A model generated the notes under the pieces. The model saw only the letters and a list, made by a program, of their open reading frames with translations, was not told where the DNA came from and searched no databases. From Oceanococcus sp. HetDA_MAG_MS8 (GTDB taxonomy: Bacteria; Pseudomonadota; Gammaproteobacteria; Nevskiales; Oceanococcaceae), in the NCBI GenBank assembly GCA_019192445.1, contig JAHCMK010000003.1, forward strand, positions 310,001-374,000: a stretch of DNA of 64,000 nucleotides, in the 5' to 3' direction. Shown here piece by piece: positions 17,925 to 26,565 of the stretch (positions are counted from its first letter, which is position 1; each line of letters begins with the position of its first letter). Made by a program: the position numbers and the translations under genes.

Positions 17925-19235
17925 ATGACCGCATTGGCCCAAACTCTGCGTCTGCCCTGTGGGGTGGAACTACCCAACCGGCTGCTGAAATCGGCCATGA
18001 CCGAGGGGCTGGCAACGCCCTTGGGCATTGCCACGGAGCGGCATAACACCTTGTACCGACGTTGGAGTGCTGGCGGTGTAGGCACGCTGATTACCGGCAA
18101 CGTGATGGTGGATTACCGCTACCTGGAGCGGCCGGGCAATATCGTTTTCGACGGCAACGGTGGCGAAGCCGAACTGGCGCGCTTGGCCGAGGCCGGTACC
18201 GAGCACGGGAATCAGCTTTGGATGCAGATCAGTCATCCCGGTCGCCAATGTACGCGCTTATCCAATACCCACCCGCTGGCTCCGTCTCCGGTGCAGCTCA
18301 AGCTGGGCGGGCTGTTTGGCCAGCCACAGGCGATGACCGAAGACGATATTCGTACGGCCATCGCGGGCTATGCTCGCGTTGCCGCTGGTGCCAAACGCGC
18401 GGGCTTTACCGGCGTACAGGTGCATGGTGCACATGGTTATCTGTTGAGCCAATTTCTCTCCCCGCGCACCAACCAGCGCGATGATCAATGGGGCGGCGCC
18501 TTGGAAAACCGTGCCCGCATGCTTCTAGAGGCCGTACGTGCCGTACGCGCTGCCGTGGGCCCGGACTACCCGGTGAGTGTGAAACTGAACTCTGCGGATT
18601 TCTCGAAGAATGGCTTTACCCTGGAAGAGTGCTGCCAGGTGGCGCAGTGGCTACAAGCCGAAGGCTTGGATCTGCTGGAAATATCCGGCGGTACCTATGA
18701 GGACTTCGCGCCCCTGGATGGCAGTACCCGTAAGTCGGAAAGCACCCTAGCGCGCGAGGCCTACTTTATTCAGTACGCCGCACAGATTCGCGATGCTGTC
18801 AGTTTGCCTATCTGCATCACCGGCGGGTTTCGATCGCGCAGCGTGATGGACCAAGCCCTGGCAGACAATGCCCTGGATGTGGTTGGCATTGCGCGTCCAC
18901 TTTGCGTGGAGCCGGATGCCGGTCATAAATTGCTGGCAGATGCGGACTACCGGCTTCCACAGCCTGAAGAAAATTTGCGCCTGGGCCCTGGTTTCTGGGG
19001 GCCCTACTCTTCCAATAGCCTGATCAAAGCCCTCAATGTTCAGGCCAGTGTGGCTTGGTTCTACCGCAACATCATTGCGATTGCAGAGGGCCGAGATGTT
19101 CCTGAAGAGATCAGCGCGCTCACCGCCTACATGCGCCACTTCCGAGACGAATGGAAGCTCTCCCGCGCCCGCATGCGTCAGCTTAAGCAAGCCGGCCGCG
19201 ACCTGCGCCAACGCACCGAGGCGGTGGCCGGCTGA
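17925..19235 (+). CDS. Old yellow enzyme-type NADH:flavin oxidoreductase
   Basis: The protein (436 residues) is an FMN-dependent TIM-barrel oxidoreductase of the NADH:flavin oxidoreductase/NADH oxidase family. Visible landmarks include LPNRLLKSAMTEGLATPLG near the N-terminus, HPGRQ at the active-site region, FTGVQVHGAHGYLLSQFLSP near residue 165 and CITGGFRSRSVMDQAL near residue 300. It lacks the C-terminal FAD/NADH domains of 2,4-dienoyl-CoA reductase (about 670 residues), so it is the short form. It probably reduces activated double bonds such as enones; the natural substrate is unknown. I chose the ATG at 17925 because GAGGA lies just upstream; the open frame reaches back into the terminator. 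Confidence 0.85.
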   Translation: MTALAQTLRLPCGVELPNRLLKSAMTEGLATPLGIATERHNTLYRRWSAGGVGTLITGNVMVDYRYLERPGNIVFDGNGGEAELARLAEAGTEHGNQLWMQISHPGRQCTRLSNTHPLAPSPVQLKLGGLFGQPQAMTEDDIRTAIAGYARVAAGAKRAGFTGVQVHGAHGYLLSQFLSPRTNQRDDQWGGALENRARMLLEAVRAVRAAVGPDYPVSVKLNSADFSKNGFTLEECCQVAQWLQAEGLDLLEISGGTYEDFAPLDGSTRKSESTLAREAYFIQYAAQIRDAVSLPICITGGFRSRSVMDQALADNALDVVGIARPLCVEPDAGHKLLADADYRLPQPEENLRLGPGFWGPYSSNSLIKALNVQASVAWFYRNIIAIAEGRDVPEEISALTAYMRHFRDEWKLSRARMRQLKQAGRDLRQRTEAVAG

Positions 19236-19263
19236 AGTCCCACCGTGTCGGCTGACCTCAATT

Positions 19264-19319
19264 TGCGGCAGCAGAGCAGGCTTAAGCAGAAGCAGCTGGG
19301 CCGCAGATTCTCGCAGATT
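19264..19319 (+). repeat. Intergenic direct repeat, copy 1
   Basis: This 56-base element begins TGCGGCAGCA and ends with two CGCAGATT words. It matches the copy at 19453-19508 at 45 of 56 positions with no gaps. It resembles dispersed intergenic repeats with CGCAGATT words known from some proteobacterial genomes. Confidence 0.7.
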
Positions 19320-19452
19320 GTTTTTCCACAGATGGTCACTGATGGCCACAGATGGGAATGAGGCTTTAGGGCGAGGGCTGGATATGCGGTCGGTTTGGTC
19401 CAGCCTTGGTCCGACGGGTTATTGGCTGTTGCTCTTTGCATCGACGTGAATC

Positions 19453-19508
19453 TGCGGCAACAAAGCAGGCTCAAGCGAAGGCCATTGGGCCGCAGATTGG
19501 CGCAGATT
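19453..19508 (+). repeat. Intergenic direct repeat, copy 2
   Basis: Second copy of the 56-base element, starting TGCGGCAACA and ending CGCAGATT. It lies 133 bases after copy 1 in the same orientation. Both copies fall between the reductase gene and the DUF1853 gene. Confidence 0.7.
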
Positions 19509-19630
19509 ATTGGTTCCGGTCTACTTGAAGACGGATATCGTCGGCCAACACGTGCCTACCCTGCAGGAGGAGCTTGGGTATGGCGACGTGGAGTGGACGG
19601 AGCTAGCGGCTGGCTTGGGAAGATGAGCTA

Positions 19631-20617
19631 GTGGCGACTGCGTGCTCTGCCGTCAGGGTCCATGTCAAGCAAGCTCTCGTCACTCATCTGCGACAATCGG
19701 TAATTGCAGCCCTCACGATTCTTAGTGTGAACGACGCTCACGCAGCTCACGGATCAGAACGCGCTCGGCGCGACCTACACTGGCTCTTGGCGCATTCGCC
19801 CATTGTAAGTGGGGCGTCCCAAGCAAACCTCGGGTGGCTGGCAACAGCGCACCTGAAGGAGTTGCGCTCGGACTTAGAGGGTGTCATCGACACCCTATCT
19901 GATCAGGCCTTGGAAGCCGCACTACAGGAGCGACGCTCGGGGCGTTACTTTGAGGCCTTGGTGGTTGCGCTACTTCGCGGCTCGCAGCGGTTCGAAGTGT
20001 TAGCCCATGATCTTCAAGTCCGTGAAGATAAGCGTACTGTGGGGGCTTTCGATGTGGTTCTTCGGGATCTGCAGCAAGACGTGCATATTCATCTTGAGCT
20101 CGCCTTTAAGCAGTATCTGCATCGCAAGGGCGATCCCACATTGATGCACAACTGGGTGGGGCCTCGGGGGCGTGACCGCCTGGATCTGAAATACAGCCAC
20201 ATGCAGGAGCGCCAGTTACAACTTGGCGCTACGCCGGCAGGACAGAGCTGCTTGCGCTCCTTAGGAGTTCAGCATTACCAACGTTGGGCCTTGATGGCTG
20301 GGCGTCTTTTTCTACCTTGGGAGAGTTTTCGGCATGGTCCCCGGCCGGATTTGCCGGCACACTGCGAGCCGAACGTTGAGTGGGGGTGGTGGATGGGAGC
20401 TGCCCAGCGGCAAACCTTGGAGAATCTTGAGCATAAACCTCGCCTCCTGTCTCCAAGGTGGGCTTTGGCGCCATTGCAGCCGGAGGACTGCGGCGCTTTA
20501 CCTGCCTACGACGGGCAGCTGGTAGATGCCCAGCTGGGGCGTGGTGTCCCCGTATTGGTTGCCGTCATCGATGACTCTTCTGAGCTTAGCCGGGGGTGGA
20601 TTGTTCCAGAGGTTTGA
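19631..20617 (+). CDS. DUF1853 family protein
   Basis: This protein (328 residues from the GTG at 19631) matches the DUF1853 family of unknown function. Its typical features are RDLHWLLAHSPIV near the start, GRYFEALVVALLRG, and DVHIHLELAFKQYL followed by NWVGPRGRDRLDLKYSHMQ. The acidic/His-rich pattern with a Glu in HLELAFKQY recalls nuclease-like folds, but I cannot support an activity. The first 40 residues are not family-like, and a second GTG near 19727 could be the true start; no strong ribosome binding site helps. It stands alone between the repeat stretch and a lipoprotein. Confidence 0.7.
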   Translation: MATACSAVRVHVKQALVTHLRQSVIAALTILSVNDAHAAHGSERARRDLHWLLAHSPIVSGASQANLGWLATAHLKELRSDLEGVIDTLSDQALEAALQERRSGRYFEALVVALLRGSQRFEVLAHDLQVREDKRTVGAFDVVLRDLQQDVHIHLELAFKQYLHRKGDPTLMHNWVGPRGRDRLDLKYSHMQERQLQLGATPAGQSCLRSLGVQHYQRWALMAGRLFLPWESFRHGPRPDLPAHCEPNVEWGWWMGAAQRQTLENLEHKPRLLSPRWALAPLQPEDCGALPAYDGQLVDAQLGRGVPVLVAVIDDSSELSRGWIVPEV

Positions 20618-20704
20618 GTGGCGACAGCCTAGTGATGGACCGCGTTGGTCCATGCCAGGTAATCGTCTATGCTGAAGTGAGGAAACAACAATGGGGTAGG
20701 GGAT

Positions 20705-21514
20705 ATGGTGTGCCGGAAGATCACTCAAAAGCTCTTCAGTGCAAGTTTTTTTTCTGGGAGTGGGGTCGCATGGGTGCTCATTGGTGGCGTACTTGCTGGC
20801 TGTGCCCATGAGCCATTAATTCGATCTCCCGTTGCCGAGAACTCCCGTGTCGGGATGGTTTTCCATGGCTTTCCTGATCAGATGACGCATGTTTATGTCG
20901 GCACCACGATATTTAACAACGCGACTAATGACTATCCATTACTTAAACCAATGCAGCCCTTCGTAGAGCAAAGGTTGGAGCGTGAGCTGAGGCGAGCGGG
21001 CATGGTTCCTGTTGCCTTAGACCTATCGCTGCAGCAACGTGAGGCTTTGGAGAACTCCTTTGTTCCCAGGCAGTGGGACGGGAATTTGGTTGCATCACCC
21101 GATGCTGAACAGATCATCACGGAGATTACCAAGACTTATGATCTCGACTTGATCATCCGGGTTTGGTCCAGAGAGGGCGCTGTGATGCTAAGCGATGTGA
21201 GCCATCCCTCGGGTCACTACGGCCCTTTTACCTTCTCCTTCCTCGGTTCTAATCGGCACATGGCCTACTCTAATATCTGTATGCACGCCTACTTGGCGAG
21301 CCCTGCACGGACCAACAGTCGCGGGTGCCAACTCGCAAACCCCAAAATCGAACACTTGGTTCCGCCGGCTGACCCTAAGAACCCAGATCGATTCTATAGA
21401 CAGGGAATCGAGGCCTATATTCGGAACTGGACAGCCGAACTCATTAAAGCGGGCGTGCAAGACGCCATGGGCGAAGCGATTCCTAAGCAAGAGCTGATTT
21501 ACTTTAGGCCCTAG
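20705..21514 (+). CDS. Hypothetical lipoprotein
   Basis: I do not recognise a family. The 269-residue protein has an unusually long basic N-region before a hydrophobic segment ending in the lipobox LAGC (near residue 33), so it is probably a lipoprotein. The mature part contains FHGFPDQMTHVYVGTTIFNN, LERELRRAGMVPV and TYDLDLIIRVWSREGAVMLS, which looks like an alpha/beta fold. The ATG at 20705 follows TAGGGGAT. It lies in a region of hypothetical genes between 19.6 and 23.6 kb and is convergent with the next lipoprotein. Confidence 0.65.
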   Translation: MVCRKITQKLFSASFFSGSGVAWVLIGGVLAGCAHEPLIRSPVAENSRVGMVFHGFPDQMTHVYVGTTIFNNATNDYPLLKPMQPFVEQRLERELRRAGMVPVALDLSLQQREALENSFVPRQWDGNLVASPDAEQIITEITKTYDLDLIIRVWSREGAVMLSDVSHPSGHYGPFTFSFLGSNRHMAYSNICMHAYLASPARTNSRGCQLANPKIEHLVPPADPKNPDRFYRQGIEAYIRNWTAELIKAGVQDAMGEAIPKQELIYFRP

Positions 21515-21521
21515 ACCACAA

Positions 21522-21545
21522 CACCTGCACCTGCACCTGCACCTG
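21522..21545. repeat. Four tandem CACCTG hexamers
   Basis: CACCTG is repeated four times without interruption, directly after the stop of the lipoprotein gene and before the end of the convergent lipoprotein gene. It is non-coding. Copy number may vary by slippage. Confidence 0.75.
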
Positions 21546-21577
21546 CATGGTGGAGAGAGATTCGATGTGTCGCGGGC

Positions 21578-23605
21578 TCAATAAGTCAGGACACGGCATA
21601 GATAGTCGCCGCGTAGTATCAGTATGGCGTCACCGGTCGCGAGTACGGCTTTAGTCGCGCCATCTGGGCAGTTGTGGCGTAGCCGCTGAGTCTCCTTCAG
21701 CGTCGCCAAAGAGTGCCAAATCAGGCTGTTGCCTTGGCTGACAATAATGTGTTCGTCCAACACGGTATTGGGGCCGGGGACGATATTGCCGACAGCCGAC
21801 AGATCCGTCGTATCAAGCGCTTGGCCTGCGCTGGTGAACACTAGGTTTTGCATGTCACTAAGGGTCAGAGTGGGGCTCGGGCCTTCTTCGCTGCTTATGC
21901 TCGTTTCCAGAACGCGACGCTGCGTCGCAACCGGGGTGAGGTCTACGCCGTCGAACTCATACACCACCGCTGGGTCAGATAATTGCGCAGCGTAAGCGCC
22001 GGGAGATCCAAATTCGCTTGGTGCAAAGATCAATGCACTCTGCAAAGACTCCCCGTCGAGTGCACGTTTGACTGGTGCAAAGAACGGATACCCATCTGGC
22101 TGGGGTTCGTATTCCACGCTGGCAAGGTAGGCCGAGCGACCAGCATCGGGTTTGGCGCTGATAAGGAGTTGGATCGGGCTCGCGGCTGAAACATCCCAAC
22201 CCTGCTCTGCGTCCCACACCGAGCCCAATTCTAGTGTGACCAGGGAGCCATCTCTGAGCGATATTGAACTGAGGCCTCCTCGACGGGCGACGTGTAGGCG
22301 CTCCCATCCCAGGTGCATGCCGCGGGGCTCAGGACCCACGGCTATGTGTTCTGCTATGGCGAAACTCGCGGGGTCAATGCGTACTACGTCGCCAAGATTG
22401 GGCAAGCTCACGTAGACGTTCGAGAAGTCCCACCCAGCTTCCAAGGCATGACCTTCGCCAGGCAGCTCCAGGACCTCGGCACGAACATCGAAAGGCGGGA
22501 GGATGTAATTCGATTCCAGCATAGGGAACAGTGGCACTAAGGAGGAACCAATTAATACCTCGGTCCACATTAAGGGCAGTCTGTCGTCGTCAAAGAGTCC
22601 GTCGCCGTCATACTCGCCCCGGAACTCTAAATCTGCGTCCACGGGACGAGCCCTTAACTGTCCTTGAGTCCCCGCGCCGCCAGTCAAAGTTAAGCCACCG
22701 CTGCTAGGTGGCTCAGCAAAAGACCCCGAAAATGGCGTGTCCGTGGATAGCTCGACGAAGGCATCAAGCTGCGGAAAGTCAAACCGCCCAGAGTAAGCAA
22801 AGGTGTTGCCATAGTCTGGATAACTGAGCGACTTCTCCGCAGAAAACTCGCTCACCAGTACCGTCAGCGGTGCGCCACCGGCATCCATGGATACACGCGC
22901 CGGAGTCTCCGTGCTGTGCACCGAAATGGTGGCCCTACCAAGATGCTCTGTATGCCGAAACAGCCAGGTCCCAGACACCGGAAGAGTGTCACTGATGGAA
23001 AGGCTTCGAAGAGTCATGAAAAATTCCATGCTCGTTTGGCTCTGGCTGGCATCTAGAGTCCCGCTGCGCATCATCATGCTTACAGAGCCAGACACTTGGG
23101 CGCCCAGAGCCTGCATGGAGCATCTGTCGTACTCCAGCTTGATCTGATCACCCGGATTCACACTTCCATCGCTATCTCGATCCAGCCATTCAATGCTGTA
23201 CTCCTGGGAGTCTTGAGCGTTATCTTCACACCTCAGAGAGGTGAACGATGTGGTCTGCTCCACCAATTGCGCCAGTGCCAAATTGGTGACCTGGCCGATT
23301 TGTAAAAGCGATTCGCCTAGAGCCGCCGCAAAGATCGTGACATCAACAGCTGGGAACGTGTCCGGGTTGTCGGCGGCGCCCAGTCTCATTCCTTCGCCTC
23401 CGAATGAGAGATACCAGGGATAGACCAGTTCTGGCAGGTCTTCTGGGGTACTCGCAGCTTGCTCGCCCCCTCCACACGCATTGAGTGTGCACAGCGTTAC
23501 TGCCGTCAGGACTGCAGTTTTGAGCGACCCCCCGATTCCTGGAGAGGATTGAAGGGGGGCGCTGTAGACGCGCTTTGACACCGGGGAAAGAAAAGCGCAG
23601 TACAT
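21578..23605 (-). CDS. Large hypothetical lipoprotein with beta-propeller-like C-terminal half
   Basis: The 675-residue protein has a long N-terminal region and then a lipoprotein signal with lipobox LNAC near residue 44. The N-terminal half contains LRCEDNAQDSQEYSIEWLD, DSDGSVNPGDQIKLEYDRC and later DGDGLFDDDR, acidic turns that could bind calcium. This half resembles a segment of the lipoprotein at 3237-4172. The C-terminal half (SNVYVSLPNLGDVVRIDP, GPEPRGMHLGW, LSSISLRDGSLVTLELG) looks like the repeated strands of a YncE-like beta-propeller. No enzymatic motif is visible. No in-frame ATG, GTG or TTG nearer to the signal was found, so the 23605 start is given although it makes the N-region long. 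Confidence 0.7.
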   Translation of the reverse strand: MYCAFLSPVSKRVYSAPLQSSPGIGGSLKTAVLTAVTLCTLNACGGGEQAASTPEDLPELVYPWYLSFGGEGMRLGAADNPDTFPAVDVTIFAAALGESLLQIGQVTNLALAQLVEQTTSFTSLRCEDNAQDSQEYSIEWLDRDSDGSVNPGDQIKLEYDRCSMQALGAQVSGSVSMMMRSGTLDASQSQTSMEFFMTLRSLSISDTLPVSGTWLFRHTEHLGRATISVHSTETPARVSMDAGGAPLTVLVSEFSAEKSLSYPDYGNTFAYSGRFDFPQLDAFVELSTDTPFSGSFAEPPSSGGLTLTGGAGTQGQLRARPVDADLEFRGEYDGDGLFDDDRLPLMWTEVLIGSSLVPLFPMLESNYILPPFDVRAEVLELPGEGHALEAGWDFSNVYVSLPNLGDVVRIDPASFAIAEHIAVGPEPRGMHLGWERLHVARRGGLSSISLRDGSLVTLELGSVWDAEQGWDVSAASPIQLLISAKPDAGRSAYLASVEYEPQPDGYPFFAPVKRALDGESLQSALIFAPSEFGSPGAYAAQLSDPAVVYEFDGVDLTPVATQRRVLETSISSEEGPSPTLTLSDMQNLVFTSAGQALDTTDLSAVGNIVPGPNTVLDEHIIVSQGNSLIWHSLATLKETQRLRHNCPDGATKAVLATGDAILILRGDYLCRVLTY

Positions 23606-23901
23606 GTAGCAACACCAATGACACGAAGTAGAGTCACTAGGTATAGGGGGATGCGCGTCAAAAAACTGTCAGATGTCAATTCTTGGTGAGTTCAATGGTC
23701 TTGGGCCTCACACTGCTTTTGGCAGAGCATCATCAGGGGCCTGCTACGAATGAGTACGCAGGTGGTGAAGGGGAAAAGCTCGTCGGTTTTTTGGCAGTAC
23801 CGTCTGTTCAGGGAATGCGGGCCCAGCAAGCCCATCGCCTTAGCATCACAGCGAGTGACTTCTAAGGAGTGTTGGCAGGGACAACAACGGATGGTTTCAA
23901 G
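23606..23901. other. 296-base gap without a recognisable gene
   Basis: A 60-residue open frame (23683-23865, plus) is present but has no family resemblance, poor start context and ordinary composition. I see no hairpin with a T-run and no repeat here. Confidence 0.5.
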
Positions 23902-24765
23902 TCACCAAGATTCACTGGAGGGTCGCAAATCTAACTCTTGGGTCCAAGCGCAGCGATGCTGTTGGGCCAGTGTCCAGTAGTTCTCGGCAATGGCGGCCGG
24001 GTCCAGGCAGCCTTGCTCGCCTTGGGCTTTGAGATACTCTGGCATGCTGCGGCGCAGTCGATCGCCGTCGACGACACCATCAATAATGGTATGCGCGACA
24101 TGGATCCCTTCTGGGCCAAACTCGCGCGCCATGGCTTGAGCCAACATGCGCAGTCCAGCCTTGGCTTGAGCAAAGGCTGCAAAGCCGGCGCGGCCCCGTA
24201 AGGATGCCGAGGCGCCGGTGAAAATAATGGTCCCGCGGCCGCGCTCGCTATCCGCTTGTTCCAGCATGCAGGACACCGCCTGCTGGCCGATGAGAAAGCC
24301 CGAGCGGCAGTCGCTGATCCAGCGTTTTTCCAGCGCTTCAGGGCGGATGTCCAAAAATGGAGTCGGCCGATTAGTACCCACGTTGTGAACGACCAGCTCC
24401 AGGCGACAAGCGTGTTCGCGCACCGTGGCGAAGGCGTCTGCGATGGCGTTGGGGTCGCGGACATCTACGGTGAGGGCCTGAGCGCGGCCACCGGCGTCAC
24501 GAATGGCCTGCGCCGTGGTTTCCACCTTGGCGGCATTACGACCACTGATAAAGGCGTGCATCCCCTCAGCTGCGCAGCGTGCGGCAATGGCTGCACCGAT
24601 GCCAGGCTGAGCGCCTGCGCCAAAAATGAGCAGGGCCGGCTGACGCTTGTCGCTGCCAAACGCGTCGCGCTTGCGTTTTCGCTGCGCCAAGTTCAGGCGT
24701 TGTTCGGCAATTTCACGAAGCAGGCGGCCGAATATGCCGCGGTCATGCTGAGACGCTCTGGCCAT
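23902..24765 (-). CDS. SDR-family protein lacking the catalytic tyrosine (second of a pair)
   Basis: This 287-residue protein has the short-chain dehydrogenase fold: the nucleotide-binding FGAGAQPGIGAAIA near residue 50, HNVGTN in place of NNAG, and the serine-bearing segment IIFTGASASLRG. The usual YxxxK is FAQAK here, so Lys is kept and Tyr is replaced by Phe. The sequence MAREFGPEGIHVAHTIIDG is typical of one SDR clade in which this substitution recurs, from memory of similar sequences. Its chemistry is therefore doubtful. It has about 40 extra basic residues at the N-terminus. Its ATG overlaps the stop of the upstream SDR by one base (TGATG), so the two are co-translated. Confidence 0.8.
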   Translation of the reverse strand: MARASQHDRGIFGRLLREIAEQRLNLAQRKRKRDAFGSDKRQPALLIFGAGAQPGIGAAIAARCAAEGMHAFISGRNAAKVETTAQAIRDAGGRAQALTVDVRDPNAIADAFATVREHACRLELVVHNVGTNRPTPFLDIRPEALEKRWISDCRSGFLIGQQAVSCMLEQADSERGRGTIIFTGASASLRGRAGFAAFAQAKAGLRMLAQAMAREFGPEGIHVAHTIIDGVVDGDRLRRSMPEYLKAQGEQGCLDPAAIAENYWTLAQQHRCAWTQELDLRPSSESW

Positions 24766-25526
24766 CAGAAGGGCTCCTTGTAAGGACGCAGGTCAAGCTC
24801 ATGGGTCCAGGCATTGACCGGCTGCTGGTGGAGCTGCCAAAAGGTTTGTGCGACTGCGTCGGGGTGCAGGCTGCCGTCCTTGCCCTTACGGCGTAACAGC
24901 AGGCGTCCTAAGCCGGAACCAAATTGCTGAACGATTGCGCCATCGACCACGCCATCAATCACGACATGACCTACATGAATACCCTGCGGCCCAAACTCAC
25001 GAGCCATGGACTGCGCCATCGCTCTGAGGCCAGCCTTGGCGGCAGAAAAACCGGCAAACAGTGGTTTGCCGCGCAGGGAGGCGCTGGCCCCGGTGTAAAA
25101 AATCGAGCCACGCTGGCCCTGCTCGGCTGCGTTATGGAGCATCAGGCGCACTGCGCCCTGGCCGGTGATCAGGCCACCATACGCCCCTCGTTTGAACTGC
25201 CCGTCGAGTTGCTCGGCGGAGCTTTGCAGGAAGGCTGAGGGCAGATTGCGGCCGGTGTTGTACAGCACAAAGCGCAGGGGCAGGCCACTGTCGCGGATGG
25301 TTGCAAACACCTGCTCCATTTGTGGGGCGTCAGTGCAGTCGGCGTAGATTGCCTGGGCCGTCCCTCCGAGGTCTTCGATGGCCCGCACGATGGGGGTTAA
25401 ACGGCCTGGCGTGCGCCCGACCATAAACACCTTCATGCCCTGTTGCCCGAGTAAGACGGAGGTGGCGCCGCCAATCCCCTGGCGCTCTCCAACTCCCACG
25501 ACCAGAGCACAGTTCTGCGTGGTCAT
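24765..25526 (-). CDS. SDR-family protein lacking the catalytic tyrosine (first of a pair)
   Basis: The 253-residue product is a paralogue of its downstream neighbour. The nucleotide-binding segment is VVGVGERQGIGGATSVLL, the NNAG position reads YNTGRN, and TGASASLRG supplies the conserved serine. The catalytic YxxxK is FSAAK: Phe replaces Tyr, as in the neighbour. REFGPQGIHVGHVVIDGVVD follows. Both proteins end with a very similar tail (ELDLRP), which supports duplication. I chose the internal ATG at 25526, starting MTTQNCALVVG, because the frame beyond it adds only a non-family basic stretch. Oxidoreductase activity is not assured. Confidence 0.8.
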   Translation of the reverse strand: MTTQNCALVVGVGERQGIGGATSVLLGQQGMKVFMVGRTPGRLTPIVRAIEDLGGTAQAIYADCTDAPQMEQVFATIRDSGLPLRFVLYNTGRNLPSAFLQSSAEQLDGQFKRGAYGGLITGQGAVRLMLHNAAEQGQRGSIFYTGASASLRGKPLFAGFSAAKAGLRAMAQSMAREFGPQGIHVGHVVIDGVVDGAIVQQFGSGLGRLLLRRKGKDGSLHPDAVAQTFWQLHQQPVNAWTHELDLRPYKEPF

Positions 25527-25769
25527 ATTTGTGCGGCTCCGGATGCTGCGGTTTGGCATGCCTGGCTAAACCAATATTGCCGCAGCCAGGGGCGATGTGT
25601 GCGGGATGCGTTGCCTAGACGGCCATGATGAGCTTGTGTCTCCATGCTCGCAGTATGCCCATTCATGACGGCTAAGTTGATTAATCCTTGACTCGAGGTG
25701 ACATACCGTCAGGTCCCTGTGGGGGCGTGGCCCTTGCTGCTACATCTGTTTTTTTGAAGGATCGTTTGC

Positions 25770-25988
25770 ATGGACCCAATCACTCTCAACCTTCTCTATG
25801 CCGGTTTGGGCGGAGTGCTGCTGATTCTCTTTGGCTGGGCCAGCGTGCGCTTCTTTCGGAGTTTTATGCAGTTCCGTATCAGTGACGAGCTGCAAAAAGG
25901 CAACGTGGCGGTTGGTCTGGCGGTGATGGGAATATTCATCGGTATCGGCATCGGAATGGGGCTGGTGATTGGCCTGAGCTTGAACTAG
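25770..25988 (+). CDS. DUF350 family small membrane protein
   Basis: The product has only 72 residues, with two membrane helices: LLYAGLGGVLLILFGWASV and AVGLAVMGIFIGIGIGMGLV, joined by a short loop with FRISDELQKGN. The loop motif and the Gly-rich second helix are typical of DUF350 (YjfL-like) proteins of the inner membrane, whose role is unknown. GAAGGA eight bases upstream supports the start. The lytic transglycosylase gene begins four bases after its stop, so the two are probably one transcript. Confidence 0.8.
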   Translation: MDPITLNLLYAGLGGVLLILFGWASVRFFRSFMQFRISDELQKGNVAVGLAVMGIFIGIGIGMGLVIGLSLN

Positions 25989-25992
25989 GACC

Positions 25993-26529
25993 ATGCGCTA
26001 TGCGGTGACCCTCTTGGCATTGGCTCTGATGTGCGGCTCCGTGCATGCATCGCGAGATTGGCCGGAAGACTACGACGCCCATTTTCGCAAGTACACCAAA
26101 CGCTACTTCGGCCCGAATTTTGACTGGCGCTGGTTCAAAGCCCAGGCCATTGCTGAGTCCAGCTTGAAACCCGATGCCCAGAGTCACGTTGGGGCGGTTG
26201 GCATCATGCAAATAATGCCGGCCACTTTTGCTGAGATTCGCGCGAAAAACCCGCATTACACAGACATTAGTGACCCACGCTGGAATATCGCCGCCGGAAT
26301 CTATTACGACCGTTACCTCTACCGGCAAAAAAGCTGGGCGGGGCTGTCTGATTACGAAAAGCTCTGCCTCACCTTTGCCGGGTACAACGCCGGCCTCGGG
26401 GGGGCATTGAAAGCCAAGCGGCGCACACCTCCGCCCGCGGATCGCTGGGAGCATATTCGCCCTCAGGCACCCAAAGAAACGCAGAACTACGTGGCGAGGA
26501 TTCAGCGCTTCAAACAAGAGCTGGAATAA
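25993..26529 (+). CDS. Lytic transglycosylase with SLT domain
   Basis: The 178-residue protein is a signal peptide (MRYAVTLLALALMCGSVHAS) plus one SLT-type lysozyme-like domain. It would cleave peptidoglycan glycan strands in the periplasm. The catalytic glutamate is in AIAESSLKPDAQSHVGAVG, followed by IMQIMPATF and the YNAGLGG motif, as in the MltF/Slt catalytic domains. No LysM or substrate-binding domain is attached. There is no lipobox, so it should be soluble in the periplasm. It follows DUF350 closely and is convergent with the Sel1 protein. Confidence 0.88.
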   Translation: MRYAVTLLALALMCGSVHASRDWPEDYDAHFRKYTKRYFGPNFDWRWFKAQAIAESSLKPDAQSHVGAVGIMQIMPATFAEIRAKNPHYTDISDPRWNIAAGIYYDRYLYRQKSWAGLSDYEKLCLTFAGYNAGLGGALKAKRRTPPPADRWEHIRPQAPKETQNYVARIQRFKQELE

Positions 26530-26535
26530 CGTAGA

Positions 26536-26552
26536 AGGCCTGGAGTAGGCCT
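26536..26552. terminator. Short hairpin between convergent genes
   Basis: AGGCCT occurs twice around a five-base loop and, being self-complementary, forms a 6-bp stem. It lies between the lytic transglycosylase and Sel1 gene ends. No T-run, so the assignment is weak. Confidence 0.3.
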
Positions 26553-26565
26553 GCGAGCTGATTCG

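Larger units (their letters stand above)
19236..19630. other. 395-base gene-free stretch with a repeated element
   Basis: No convincing coding sequence is seen. The stretch holds two direct copies of a 56-base element (listed at 19264-19319 and 19453-19508), each ending in two CGCAGATT-like words. Short open frames here have no family resemblance. Confidence 0.6.

Noticed and set aside
23683-23865. 60-residue open frame in the gap before the SDR genes
   Set aside because: No recognisable features, poor start context; not counted as a gene.
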